The position numbers and the translations under genes were made by a program. The notes under the pieces are model-generated. The model searched no databases. It was not told where the DNA came from and saw only the letters and a program-made list of their open reading frames with translations. Of a stretch of DNA of 64,000 bases, positions 1-8,826 are shown one piece after another; within the stretch, counting starts at the first letter, position 1; the number at the start of each line of letters is the position of its first letter. This stretch comes from Agreia sp. Leaf210 (GTDB lineage Bacteria > Actinomycetota > Actinomycetes > Actinomycetales > Microbacteriaceae), in NCBI RefSeq assembly GCF_001421485.1, contig NZ_LMKK01000001.1, forward strand, positions 811,717-875,716, given 5' to 3'.

Positions 1-900
1 GAGCAAGCGGTCGTCATCGAGCACCGAGTACCAGGTCGTGCCCAGCATCCAGAGCGCGCCGCCGAAGTCGAACTCCGCCGCGTGCAGGGGGCGCAGCTCG
101 GCGTCTGCGAGCTCGACGAGGTAGAGGTTCCACCAGCCGGTGCGGTCGCTGATCACGAAGAGGGCGTCGTCGCCGCGCCACTCCGGCTGCAGCACCGACT
201 CGGTGGTGCTGCCCGCCAGGGTGCGCCACTCGCGCACCTGCCCGCCCTCGTCGAGCTGGCCGACCCTCAACTCCGTGCCGTCCCACGGCATCTGGGGGTG
301 CTCCCAAGCGATCCAGGCGAGCTTCGTGCCGTCGGGAGAGATGCGCGGCGACGCGACGAAGTGCGAGCCCGAGACGATCGAACGGATGCGCCCGGCGTCG
401 TGCGCCGCGCTGCCGTCGAGCGGTATCGCGACGATGTCGCGGGAGAGGCCGGCCTCGCCGTGCGTCTCGCGAACCGCGATGATCTCGGCGCCGCGCTGCT
501 GCAACTCCGCGAACCGCATTCCGAGCCCCTCGGGCGTCAGCGCGTGCGGAACGGCGTCGACCGTGTCGACATCGAGCCGGTAGACGCGCTGATCGTCGAA
601 GTTCGCGAAGACGAGAACAGCCGGCCCGTCGGCGAGACCGGTCACGGTCCACGCTCCCCCGCCATATTCGTGCACTCGGGTGCGGGCGTTGAAGGGAGCG
701 GGCAGCACGTCGATCGGTTCGCCGTCTGCACCGGCGCGACGAATCGAGAGGCGTCCGCCCTCTGTGGGCCGCAGTTCCTGCCACCAGACCTCGTCGCCGG
801 CGTAGGCTCCGCCGCCGACCGGATGGCCCGAACTCGCGAGGGATTCGGCGCTGATCGGCGAGGTCCAGGTTCCGTACGGGGCGATGCGGGAGTCGGTCAT
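1..900 (-). CDS. S9 family prolyl oligopeptidase-like peptidase, N-terminal part (cut by left edge)
   Basis: The reading frame runs 300 codons from an ATG at 900 to the left edge without a stop, so the gene is incomplete here. The visible part has the look of the N-terminal beta-propeller of cytoplasmic S9 peptidases (dipeptidyl aminopeptidase/acylaminoacyl peptidase type): an early VGGGAYAGDEVWW strand, a RVHEYGGGAW motif that is typical of this group, and repeated WxxxPDGT-type blades. The Ser-Asp-His alpha/beta-hydrolase domain would lie beyond the window. A TAGCGT box at 907-912 on the coding strand sits 6 nt before the ATG, so the mRNA is probably leaderless. The family assignment is firm; substrate cannot be told. 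Confidence 0.85.
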   Translation of the reverse strand, partial: MTDSRIAPYGTWTSPISAESLASSGHPVGGGAYAGDEVWWQELRPTEGGRLSIRRAGADGEPIDVLPAPFNARTRVHEYGGGAWTVTGLADGPAVLVFANFDDQRVYRLDVDTVDAVPHALTPEGLGMRFAELQQRGAEIIAVRETHGEAGLSRDIVAIPLDGSAAHDAGRIRSIVSGSHFVASPRISPDGTKLAWIAWEHPQMPWDGTELRVGQLDEGGQVREWRTLAGSTTESVLQPEWRGDDALFVISDRTGWWNLYLVELADAELRPLHAAEFDFGGALWMLGTTWYSVLDDDRLL

Positions 901-909
901 GCGCCCACG

Positions 910-1617
910 CTACAACGGGGTGCTGACAACGAAATCTCCGACAGCCTGATCGCCAGAGGGCGCCGTCGGCAGACCGGCCGCCTCGAGCGCTCGCGCATCC
1001 TGTTTCGTCGCGGCCGATCGAGCCGAACGCCTGGCGGCGCGAGCCATCATCCGGTCTACGAGGAGTCCCAGCAGAACGGCCGAGACGGCCGCGATCAGCG
1101 CCGAGAGGAGCGGATTGTTCTGGATCCACGTCGAGGCGACGAGTGCGACGACGAACATGTACAGCGACCACGAGACGCCGGCCACGACGCTGAGCGGAAC
1201 GAACGTGCGACGCGAGAGGCCGACGCTGCCCGCCGTGAGGTTCACCGCGATGCGGCCCACGGGAATGTACCTGCCCGTGATGATGAGGCTCGCCGGCCGC
1301 ACCCGCAGCTGCGTCGACGCGCCCGCCACGGCCGCACGCATCGGGCGGCTGCGCATCCATCTGTATCTCGTAGTGCCCACCCGGCGGCCGATCTCGAACA
1401 CGATGTTGTCGCCGACGATCGCCCCCACCGCCGCGACCAGCACGAGCGGAACGAGCAGCCCCGGCGATCCTGCGACGGCGACGGCCACCGCGGCGACGAG
1501 AACGATGTCGCTGGGAACGGGCGGGAAGAACGCGTCCAGCATGCAGACCGCGAAGACGACGACAAGAACCCAGGGCGACGACACGGCTCCCACGAGCAGA
1601 TCGGTGAGCTGTTCCAT
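910..1617 (-). CDS. DedA family membrane protein
   Basis: A 235-residue integral membrane protein of the DedA/SNARE-associated family, which includes bacterial lipid flippases/scramblases needed for envelope integrity. Several hydrophobic segments, the early acidic segment with DAFFPPVPSD (residues about 28-37), GDNIVFEIGRRVG and the later GRYIPVGR motif followed by NLTAGSVGLSRR are classic DedA landmarks. I place the start at the internal ATG at 1617 because AAAGGCG lies just before it; the frame stays open further upstream but those residues are arginine-poor leader-like and unrelated to the family. It ends 9 bp from the start of the peptidase gene and is transcribed in the same direction. 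Confidence 0.9.
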   Translation of the reverse strand: MEQLTDLLVGAVSSPWVLVVVFAVCMLDAFFPPVPSDIVLVAAVAVAVAGSPGLLVPLVLVAAVGAIVGDNIVFEIGRRVGTTRYRWMRSRPMRAAVAGASTQLRVRPASLIITGRYIPVGRIAVNLTAGSVGLSRRTFVPLSVVAGVSWSLYMFVVALVASTWIQNNPLLSALIAAVSAVLLGLLVDRMMARAARRSARSAATKQDARALEAAGLPTAPSGDQAVGDFVVSTPL

Positions 1618-1733
1618 GACGCCTTTCGAGATGATGTCGGGGGTGTGGCTCCACCCTAGAAAAGGCGAGGGAAGCAGCACATCCACCCGGGGGACCACGC
1701 GCGTCGCACCCCGGTCTCATCGTCGACGTTAGG

Positions 1734-2903
1734 TTATGGCTGCACCGCCGCGTAGGGGTATTCGGTTGAACGTTTCTGGAATTCGAGGATCGCCTCGTTG
1801 CGCACGAGGCCTCCCTCGATCTCGATGGCACGCCGGATCGTCTCCGACTCGGCCCATGACGACGATCCCTCCATCACCGTGCGGAGGAAGGGCATCAGCG
1901 CCTCACTGATCTCCCAGGTGGTCGAGTTCCAGAGCAGCGACGGGCTGTGATCGACGGCGTAATAGTTCGTCGAGTCGCCGACCGTGAACATCGGATCGGC
2001 GAACGTCGTGGCTCTCGCCCACTCGAAGCCCATGCCCTCGTCGACCGACACATCGACGATGAGGCTGCCCCCGCGGAACATGCTCAGGTCTTCGGTGCGC
2101 AGATACGTGAGCGGCGCGTTCGGATCCTGCAGGGTGCAGTTGACCACGATGTCGTTCTCGGCCAAGAAAGGCGCCAGCAGCACCGGCCCGTCGTCTGTGT
2201 TCACCGTGCTCTCGAACGGAGCAGAGTCGTTGTGCTCGAACTGGATGATGTCGACCGACGGGATGGGCGATCCCACGGCCGCTATCCCCCGGTTGGTCAG
2301 CACCCGCACATCGTGGATGCCGTGGGCGTTGAGGGCGGTGACGGCCCCGCGCGCGGTCGCACCGAATCCGATCACCACCGCCGTGAGCCGACGTCCGTAG
2401 TCACCCGTCGAGCCGCACAGCTGCAGCGCGTGGATGACGGAGCAGTAGCCGGCGAGCTCGTTGTTCTTGTGGAAGACGTGCAGACCGAAGCCGCCTTCGG
2501 CCTGCCAGTGGTTCATGGCCTCCCACGCGATGAGGGTCAGCCGCTTGTCGATGGCGAGCTGCGTGATCTCACGATCCTGCACGCAGTGCGGCCACCCCCA
2601 CAGAACCTGCCCGTCGCGCAGTTCTGCGAGGTCGGAGGCCTGTGGCTTGGGCAGCAGCACCACGTCGGAGCGCTCGATGATCTCTTCGCGTGTCGCCATC
2701 GACCCGACCAGCGGTTCGAGTTCGGAGTCGTGGATGCCGAAGCGCAGGCCGTAGCCGCGCTCCAGAATCATGTTCGCCCGTACAGCGTCGTCGATGCGCT
2801 CGAGGTGTGCGGGGTGAAGAGGGAGGCGCCGTTCGTCGGCCTTGCGTGACGTGGCCATCACACCGAGGCGCAGCAGGCCGGGCGTGGATGTCGTTTCGCT
2901 CAT
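1734..2903 (-). CDS. Alanine dehydrogenase/transhydrogenase (AlaDH/PNT)-like NAD(P)-dependent dehydrogenase, N5-(carboxyethyl)ornithine synthase-like
   Basis: 389 residues. The N-terminal domain has the AlaDH/PNT pattern (KADERRLPLHP near residue 21, ERGYGLRFG, and VVLLPKPQ around residue 82). The C-terminal Rossmann domain has VVIGFGATARG (about residue 176) as its nucleotide-binding loop. Within the superfamily it most resembles proteins labelled N5-(carboxyethyl)ornithine synthase, an imine-reducing enzyme, rather than true alanine dehydrogenase; saccharopine-dehydrogenase-like activity is another possibility. The reaction is therefore inferred, the fold is secure. TAGGGT (2909-2914, coding strand) lies 5 nt before the ATG, suggesting leaderless expression. 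It stands alone, with no amino-acid operon around it. Confidence 0.75.
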   Translation of the reverse strand: MSETTSTPGLLRLGVMATSRKADERRLPLHPAHLERIDDAVRANMILERGYGLRFGIHDSELEPLVGSMATREEIIERSDVVLLPKPQASDLAELRDGQVLWGWPHCVQDREITQLAIDKRLTLIAWEAMNHWQAEGGFGLHVFHKNNELAGYCSVIHALQLCGSTGDYGRRLTAVVIGFGATARGAVTALNAHGIHDVRVLTNRGIAAVGSPIPSVDIIQFEHNDSAPFESTVNTDDGPVLLAPFLAENDIVVNCTLQDPNAPLTYLRTEDLSMFRGGSLIVDVSVDEGMGFEWARATTFADPMFTVGDSTNYYAVDHSPSLLWNSTTWEISEALMPFLRTVMEGSSSWAESETIRRAIEIEGGLVRNEAILEFQKRSTEYPYAAVQP

Positions 2904-2942
2904 ACCTGACCCTAGGGCACGGGGTGATGCGCGACGATCATC

Positions 2943-3182
2943 TCATTCGCCCGAGAACTCGCCCGCCACGATCGCGTCGGCGTAGGTGCGGATGTCAGGA
3001 CCGGGTTCGAAGTCGATGAACTTGTCCTTCAGCGCCGAGAAGAGATCTGCGTAGACCTCGTCCGCCGAGCGCCCCTCCGATGTCTTCGCCAGTTCGAGTA
3101 CGGCTTCGCGCAGAACGCGATCGCTGTCTTCGAGGATCTTCGCGCGGGCTTCGTCGTTCCAGGAGATGTCAGATGAATTCAT
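2943..3182 (-). CDS. Small acidic hypothetical protein (79 aa)
   Basis: 79 residues, acidic and predicted helical, with no membrane segment or signal peptide. I do not recognise the family. The coding case rests on a clean frame, third-position GC like its neighbours, and a TAGCGT box at 3189-3194 placed 6 nt before the ATG, the same leaderless arrangement as several neighbours. It lies between metB and the AlaDH/PNT-like gene, 51 bp from metB, and may be co-transcribed with metB only if the metB promoter is weak; nothing else hints at a role. Confidence 0.65.
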   Translation of the reverse strand: MNSSDISWNDEARAKILEDSDRVLREAVLELAKTSEGRSADEVYADLFSALKDKFIDFEPGPDIRTYADAIVAGEFSGE

Positions 3183-3233
3183 GCCCCCACGCTATGTCGC
3201 GCTCAGGAGGCAGACCCGGGGGTTGCCAGGTCG

Positions 3234-4391
3234 CTACTTCTTGGGCAGGGCCTGTTCGATGTCGGCGAGCAGGTCGTCTGCATTCTCGATGCCGACCGAC
3301 AGACGGATGAGGTTCTCGGGCACCTCGAGCGCCGTTCCCTTGACCGAGGCGTGCGTCATCTCGGTGGGGTAGCCCACGAGCGACTCGACCCCGCCGAGCG
3401 ATTCGGCGAGCGAGAAGAGCTTCGTCGACTCGGCGAACTTGCGGGCGGCCTTCGGTCCTGCCTTGAAGGCGAGAGAGAGCATGCCTCCCGGGCGGCGCAT
3501 CTGCCGCTTCGCGAGTTCGTGGCCGGGGTGCGATTCGAGCCCCGGGTAGAACACCGTCTCGATGGCGGGGTGGCCCACGAGGTATTCCGCGATCTTCTGG
3601 GCGTTGTCGCTGTGGCGCTCCATGCGCACGGCGAGAGTCTTGATTCCTCGAACCGTGAGCCAGGCATCCATCGGGCCCGATACCGCGCCGGCCGCGAACT
3701 GCTGAAAGCGCACCTTCTCGTGCAGTTCGTCGTCGTCGAGCACGAGTCCGCCGCCGAGAACGTCGGAGTGGCCGCCCAGGTACTTGGTGGTCGAGTGCAC
3801 GACGACATCGGCGCCGAGAGCGAGGGGCTGCTGCAGATAGGGCGACGCGAACGTGTTGTCGACGACCACGAGTGCCCCGGCGGCGTGGCCGATCTCTGCC
3901 AGCTCGGCGACGTCGCTGATCTTCATCATAGGGTTCGACGGGGTCTCGAGCCAGAGGATCTTCGTCTTGCCCGGAATGACCGCCTTGGCGACGGCCTGCA
4001 GGTTCATCATCTCGACGGTGTCGTTCTCGACGCCCCAGCGACCGAAGACGCGGTTGATCAGCCGGTGCGTACCGCCGTAGACGTCGTTGCCCAGCACCAC
4101 GTGGTCACCGGGTTCGAGCACGGCGCGCAGCAGAGCGTCTTCGGCGGCGAGGCCCGACGAGAACGACAACCCGTGCTTCGCTCCCTCGAGGGCGGCGAGC
4201 AGGGTCTCGAGCGACGACCGGGTGGGGTTGCCGCCTCGCGCGTACTCGTAGCCTCCCCGAAAACCGCCGATGCCGTCTTGCACGAAGGTCGACGTCTGGT
4301 AGATCGGGGGGATGATCGCGCCGGTCGTCGGGTCGAACTCCTGTCCGGCGTGAACGGCGACGGTCTCGAACTGCTGCTTTTTCTGGGGCAT
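3234..4391 (-). CDS. metB: Cystathionine gamma-synthase
   Basis: 385 residues, normal length for the Cys/Met-metabolism PLP-dependent enzymes. It joins O-acyl-homoserine with cysteine to give cystathionine. The sequence shows the SSGLAAEDALL loop, the DNTFASPYLQQPL strand with the PLP-binding Asp, and HSTTKYLGGHSDVLGG carrying the Schiff-base lysine; the end has the SVGIENADDLLADI motif typical of this clade. MetB versus a gamma-lyase cannot be separated by sequence alone, but the head-to-tail position 62 bp after cbs argues for a transsulfuration pair. The start is the ATG at 4391 with GAAAG 9 nt upstream; the frame continues upstream of it only as overlap with cbs. Confidence 0.92.
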   Translation of the reverse strand: MPQKKQQFETVAVHAGQEFDPTTGAIIPPIYQTSTFVQDGIGGFRGGYEYARGGNPTRSSLETLLAALEGAKHGLSFSSGLAAEDALLRAVLEPGDHVVLGNDVYGGTHRLINRVFGRWGVENDTVEMMNLQAVAKAVIPGKTKILWLETPSNPMMKISDVAELAEIGHAAGALVVVDNTFASPYLQQPLALGADVVVHSTTKYLGGHSDVLGGGLVLDDDELHEKVRFQQFAAGAVSGPMDAWLTVRGIKTLAVRMERHSDNAQKIAEYLVGHPAIETVFYPGLESHPGHELAKRQMRRPGGMLSLAFKAGPKAARKFAESTKLFSLAESLGGVESLVGYPTEMTHASVKGTALEVPENLIRLSVGIENADDLLADIEQALPKK

Positions 4392-4453
4392 GTCTACTTT
4401 CAAGTCGAGTGGGCCGCGGAATATTCGCGCGGGCGGCTTATTCGATGGCGGAA

Positions 4454-5818
4454 CTATTCGCTCAGGAAGGTGAGCAGGTCGTGCCGGGTGATCACGGCCA
4501 CGGGCTTGCCGTCGTCGGTCACCAGCAGGGCGCCGGCTTCGCCGAGAAAGCGTCGCGCCGAGGCGACAGACTCGTGGATGCCGATGAGCGGCAGAGGATC
4601 GCTGGCAAAGGCCCCGACATGGTCGGTCATGGAGGCCCGGCCGGAGAACACCTCTTCGAGCAGGCTCTGCTCGTTGAGCGAACCGGTGACCTCGCCCATC
4701 ACCACGGGCGGCTCCGCCGAGAGCACCGGCAGCTGAGAGACGCCGTAGCTCGTCATGATCTGGATGGCGTCGCGCACGGTGTCGCTCGGGTGCGCGTGCA
4801 CGAGCGCGGGAAGCCCGCCGGTCTTGGCCTTCAGGATGTCGCCCACCGTGGCCTCGTCGGTGGCGTCTGCGAAACCGTAGCTTCGCATCCACTTGTCGTT
4901 GAAGATCTTGCCGAGGTAGCCGCGGCCCCCGTCGGGAAGGAGTACCACCACGACGTCGTCGGGCCCGAGCTTGGCGGCAGCCTTCAGAGCGGCGGCCACG
5001 GCGAGCCCGGACGATCCTCCGACGAGAAGGCCCTCTTCGCGCGCCAGCCGGCGGGTCAGAGCGAACGACTCGGCGTCGCTCGCCGCGATGATCTCGTCGA
5101 CCACGCTCGCGTCGTAGGCCTCGGGCCAGAAGTCCTCTCCCACTCCCTCGACGAGGTAGGGGCGGCCGGTGCCGCCGGAGTAGACCGATCCCTCGGGGTC
5201 GGCGCCGATGATCGTGACCTCGCCACCCGACACCTCTTTGAGGTAGCGGCCGACACCCGAGATGGTGCCGCCGGTGCCGACGCCCGCGACGAAGTGCGTG
5301 ATCTTGCCCTCGGTGTCGGCCCAGATCTCGGGGCCGGTGGTCTCGTAGTGGCTGAGCGGCCCGTTCGGGTTGGAGTACTGGTTCGGCTTGAAGGCGCCCG
5401 GAATCTCGCGAGCGAGACGATCGGAGACCGAGTAATAGGAGTTGGGGTCTTCGGGCGCCACCGACGTGGGCGTGACCACGATCTCGGCCCCGTAGGCGGT
5501 GAGCACGTTGCGCTTGTCTTCGCCGACCTTGTCGGGAAGCACGAAGACGCAGCGATAGCCGCGCTGCTGGGCCACGAGAGCGAGGCCGACGCCGGTGTTG
5601 CCCGAGGTCGGTTCGACGATCGTGCCGCCGGGCTTCAGCTTTCCCTCGCGCTCAGCTGCGTCGATGATGCGCGTCGCGATGCGGTCTTTCGACGAACCAC
5701 CGGGGTTCAGATACTCGACCTTCGCCAGCACCGTGGCCCGGATGCCCTCGGTGACGCTGTTGAGCTTGACGAGGGGCGTGTTGCCCACCAGATCGATGAC
5801 CGTATTCGCGTATTTCAC
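4454..5818 (-). CDS. cbs: Cystathionine beta-synthase (PLP domain plus CBS pair)
   Basis: 454 residues. Residues 1-320 form the fold-II PLP enzyme: NTPLVKL, NPGGSSKDRIA with the PLP lysine, EPTSGNTGVGLA, the GTGGTISG phosphate loop and GGSSGLA. Residues about 335-454 are a pair of CBS domains, as in mycobacterial and animal enzymes, which usually bind adenosyl ligands. It condenses serine (or O-acetylserine) with homocysteine. The start is a GTG at 5818; TAGTTT at 5825-5830 (coding strand) is 6 nt upstream, so the message is probably leaderless. metB follows in the same direction, giving a reverse-transsulfuration/transsulfuration unit. A cysteine synthase role is less likely because of the CBS tail. 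Confidence 0.93.
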   Translation of the reverse strand: MKYANTVIDLVGNTPLVKLNSVTEGIRATVLAKVEYLNPGGSSKDRIATRIIDAAEREGKLKPGGTIVEPTSGNTGVGLALVAQQRGYRCVFVLPDKVGEDKRNVLTAYGAEIVVTPTSVAPEDPNSYYSVSDRLAREIPGAFKPNQYSNPNGPLSHYETTGPEIWADTEGKITHFVAGVGTGGTISGVGRYLKEVSGGEVTIIGADPEGSVYSGGTGRPYLVEGVGEDFWPEAYDASVVDEIIAASDAESFALTRRLAREEGLLVGGSSGLAVAAALKAAAKLGPDDVVVVLLPDGGRGYLGKIFNDKWMRSYGFADATDEATVGDILKAKTGGLPALVHAHPSDTVRDAIQIMTSYGVSQLPVLSAEPPVVMGEVTGSLNEQSLLEEVFSGRASMTDHVGAFASDPLPLIGIHESVASARRFLGEAGALLVTDDGKPVAVITRHDLLTFLSE

Positions 5819-5869
5819 CTCACGAAACTATCACCGCCACCCGGTGAACAGGCCCGCGCGCGAGCTGAT

Positions 5870-7765
5870 CTACGTCGTTTCGTGCTGCTGCGAGTAGAGC
5901 GTCGAGTAGACCCCGTCGGCGTCGATCAGCTCGGCGTGCGTTCCGCGCTCGACGACCTCGCCGTTGTCGATCACGAAGATGACGTCGGCCGACAGCACCG
6001 TCGAGAGCCGGTGGGCGATCGCGATGGTCGTGCGGCCGCGGGATGCCGTGTCGAGCGCCGCCTGCACGACCCGTTCCGAGATGGTGTCGAGGGCGCTCGT
6101 GGCCTCGTCGAGAATGAGCACAGCGGGGTCTTTCAGCAGCACCCGGGCGATGGCGATGCGCTGCTTCTCTCCGCCGGAGAGGCGATAGCCCCGCTCCCCC
6201 ACCACGGTGTCGTACCCGGCGGGGAAGCTCATGACGCGGTCGTGGATGTTCGCCTGACGCGCGGCTTCTTCGATTTCGGCCTGCGTGGCATCCGGCTTCG
6301 CGTAGCGCAGGTTGTCGGCGATCGTCGCGTGAAAGAGATAGGTCTCCTGGCTCACGATTCCGAGGTTCGCCACCAGGGAGTCCTGGCTGAGGTCGCGCAC
6401 GTCCGTGCCCGCGAAGCGAACCGTGCCGTCGGTCGCCTCGTAGAAGCGCGGCACCAGATACGACACCGTGGTCTTGCCCGCACCCGACGGACCGACGAAG
6501 GCCGCGAACTGGCCGGGCTCGATCACGAACGACACCCCGTTCAGCGTCGGGCGAGAGTCGTCCTCGGCATCCGGGTAGCGAAAGACGACGTCGTCGAACT
6601 CGATGCGGCCGAGGTGAGCCGTGTCGACCGCCCGCGCATCGGGCGCATCCGAGATGGCCGGCTTCAGATCGAGATACTCGAAGATGCGGGCGAACAACGC
6701 GCTCGAGGTCTGCAGGTCGAGCGCCACGCGCATGAGTCCGAGCAGGGGGAACAGGAGCCGGGCCTGCACGGTCGTGAACGCAACGATGGTGCCCGCGGTG
6801 ATGTCGGGAGAACCGCCGACCAGCAGCCATCCGGCCACGAGGTACACGATGGCGGGGATCGCCGACAGGAAGATGTTGACCATCGCGAAGAACCACTGGC
6901 CGCTCATCTGCTGGCTCACCTGCAGTCGCACCTGGGTGGCGTTCTCGTCGGCGTAGCGACCGATCTCGGTCTGCTGCCGGTTGAAGCTCTTCGAGAGCAG
7001 GATGCCCGACACGCTCAGGGTCTCCTGCGTGATCGCCGTCATGTCCGAGAGCGATTCCTGGGTCTTCGTGGCGATGCGGGCCCGCACTTGACCTACCCGT
7101 CGCTGCGCGAGAACCAGGATGGGCATCAGCACCAGGGCCACGATCGTGAGCTGCCAGTTCAGCAGCAGCATGGCCACGACGGCGGCGATGAGCGTGACGG
7201 TGTTGCCGAGAATCGACGAGATGGTGTTGGTCAGCACGCTGGCCACGCCGCCCACGTCGTTCTGCAGGCGCGACTGGATGACACCCGTCTTCGTCTTGGT
7301 GAAGAAGCTCAGCTCCATCGCCTCGAGGTGCGTGAAGAGTCGAACGCGGAGCGCGCCCATGACGCTGTTGCCGACCTTGGCGGTGAGATAGGTCTGCCAG
7401 ACGCTAAGAAGGCTCGAGACGATGTAGATCACGATCATCAGAACGACGATCTCGATCAGCACCGGCAGGTTGGGGCCCTGGATGATCGAGCCAGCGTCTC
7501 CCGTGTCGGCCCCTGGGCCTGCAGACGGGAACAGCCCGTCGTCGAAGGCCCGCTGCGTGAGCAGCGGCGGGATCACCGTGAGGCCGGCCCCGAGCAGCAC
7601 GAGCACGATGGTGCCGATGATGGGCCGGCGGTATGGCGAGAAGAGCGAGAGGATGCGGCTGAGGAGGTGGTCGATCTTCGGAGCGCTCTTGTTGAGCTCT
7701 TTCTGCAGACCGACATCTCCGGCGCTCACGCCGCCTCTGTGGCCGCCGCCACCTCGCATACTCAT
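5870..7765 (-). CDS. ABC exporter half-transporter (fused permease and ATPase)
   Basis: 631 residues. Residues 1-340 hold an ABC transmembrane region type 1 with about six membrane spans; residues 375-631 hold the ATPase with GPSGAGKTT (Walker A), LSGGEKQRIAIARV (signature), VLILDEATSALD (Walker B) and the H-loop IAHRLST. This is the MsbA/multidrug exporter architecture that works as a dimer in the cytoplasmic membrane. A glycine-rich N-terminus (MSMRGGGGHRGG) is unusual but low-complexity. It is transcribed alone; its 3-prime end lies 51 bp before cbs, and a strong hairpin at 7796-7850 separates it from the sugar transporter. Substrate unknown. Confidence 0.92.
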   Translation of the reverse strand: MSMRGGGGHRGGVSAGDVGLQKELNKSAPKIDHLLSRILSLFSPYRRPIIGTIVLVLLGAGLTVIPPLLTQRAFDDGLFPSAGPGADTGDAGSIIQGPNLPVLIEIVVLMIVIYIVSSLLSVWQTYLTAKVGNSVMGALRVRLFTHLEAMELSFFTKTKTGVIQSRLQNDVGGVASVLTNTISSILGNTVTLIAAVVAMLLLNWQLTIVALVLMPILVLAQRRVGQVRARIATKTQESLSDMTAITQETLSVSGILLSKSFNRQQTEIGRYADENATQVRLQVSQQMSGQWFFAMVNIFLSAIPAIVYLVAGWLLVGGSPDITAGTIVAFTTVQARLLFPLLGLMRVALDLQTSSALFARIFEYLDLKPAISDAPDARAVDTAHLGRIEFDDVVFRYPDAEDDSRPTLNGVSFVIEPGQFAAFVGPSGAGKTTVSYLVPRFYEATDGTVRFAGTDVRDLSQDSLVANLGIVSQETYLFHATIADNLRYAKPDATQAEIEEAARQANIHDRVMSFPAGYDTVVGERGYRLSGGEKQRIAIARVLLKDPAVLILDEATSALDTISERVVQAALDTASRGRTTIAIAHRLSTVLSADVIFVIDNGEVVERGTHAELIDADGVYSTLYSQQHETT

Positions 7766-7795
7766 CTGCTCAACCTACCCGCGGTTCAACGCACG

Positions 7796-7850
7796 AGGCC
7801 CTCCGGCGGGCTCGGGGAACGGTTCGCTCCCTGAGCCCGTCGAAGGGCCT
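7796..7850 (-). terminator. Long hairpin between sugar ABC operon and ABC exporter
   Basis: Two 26-nt arms (7796-7821 and 7825-7850) can pair with 22 of 26 matches around a 3-nt loop. The arms are two opposite copies of the CCCTGAGCCNGTCGAAGGG-type interspersed repeat also seen at 14.2 and 35.9 kb. It lies just after the last gene of the CUT1 operon, so it probably ends that transcript, but there is no U-tract on either strand. Confidence 0.6.
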
Positions 7851-7863
7851 GCATTGCGCGTCA

Positions 7864-8826
7864 CTAGCCCTTCGTGGCTCCGGCGAGCAGGCCTCGAACG
7901 AAGAAGCGCTGCAGCGAGAAGAACACGACGAGCGGCACGATGATCGAGATGAACGCACCGGCGGACTGCAGGAACCACTGGTTGCCCCAGGTGCCCGACA
8001 GCGAGTTGAGCGTCTGGGTGAGCGGCAGCGATGTCGACGGCGCGAAGATCGTCGCCACGAGCAGGTCGTTCCAGACCCAGAGGAACTGGAAGATGGCGAA
8101 CGACGCGATCGCCGGCGTGGCCAGCGGCAGCACGATACGGAAGAAGATCTGTCCGTGTCCGGCTCCGTCGACACGAGCGGCCTCGATCACCTCTCCCGGA
8201 ATCTCCGAGATGAAGTTGTGCAGCATGAAGATGGCCAGCGGCAGGGCGAAGATCGCGTGGGCGATCCAGACCGTCGCGAAGCTGTGCTCGGCGTCACGCA
8301 GCTCGAATCCCGGGAAGATGCCCACGCCGTTGACGGTGAGGCCCTTCGAGAAGAGGCTGAGCAGCGGCACGAGCGCCATCTGGATGGGCACGATCTGCAG
8401 GGCGAACACACCGACGAACACGATGTTCTTGAACTTGAAATCGATCCACGCGAAGGCGTATGCCGCGAGCGAGGCGATGACGAGGGGGAACACGGTCGCC
8501 GGAATCGTGATGCCCAGCGAGTTGATGAACGACTGGCCGAGCGTGAGCGCCGTTCCGCCGGAGTTCAGAGCCTGCGAATAGTTGTCGAGCGTGAACGAGG
8601 GGTTCACGAAGACCGTCCACCACCCGGAGGACTGCGTGTCTGATCCGGGGCGGAAGGAGGTGACGAAGAGGCCGAAGGTGGGGATGGTCCAGATCACGGC
8701 GATGATGATCGCGGCGATCGTGGCGCCCTTCGAGGTGAGGCGCTTCTGCGCCATCTTCTCGCTCTTCTGGGTGGCCCGAGCGACCTGACGCTTCGACCTG
8801 TTGTCGACGAGAGTGTCGGTGGTCAT
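7864..8826 (-). CDS. CUT1 carbohydrate ABC transporter permease (MalG type)
   Basis: 320 residues with six predicted membrane spans and the EAA loop EAARVDGAGHGQIFFRIVLP around residue 220, which docks to the ATPase. It is the second permease of the operon and overlaps the first by 4 bp (ATGA-type junction at 8823-8826), so translation is coupled. No ATPase is encoded nearby, so a shared MsiK/UgpC-like ATPase elsewhere in the genome must energise the system, as is usual in actinobacteria. The N-terminal 35 residues are charged and cytosolic. Confidence 0.92.
   Translation of the reverse strand: MTTDTLVDNRSKRQVARATQKSEKMAQKRLTSKGATIAAIIIAVIWTIPTFGLFVTSFRPGSDTQSSGWWTVFVNPSFTLDNYSQALNSGGTALTLGQSFINSLGITIPATVFPLVIASLAAYAFAWIDFKFKNIVFVGVFALQIVPIQMALVPLLSLFSKGLTVNGVGIFPGFELRDAEHSFATVWIAHAIFALPLAIFMLHNFISEIPGEVIEAARVDGAGHGQIFFRIVLPLATPAIASFAIFQFLWVWNDLLVATIFAPSTSLPLTQTLNSLSGTWGNQWFLQSAGAFISIIVPLVVFFSLQRFFVRGLLAGATKG

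Noticed and set aside
5819-5869. SAM or other riboswitch before cbs-metB
   Set aside because: The gap is 51 bp and cbs appears leaderless, so there is no room for an aptamer.
4409-7834. 1141-codon open frame on the plus strand
   Set aside because: It is antisense to cbs and the ABC exporter, which show complete motifs. Long antisense frames are expected at this GC content, and its translation is Arg/Glu/Asp/His-rich without domains.
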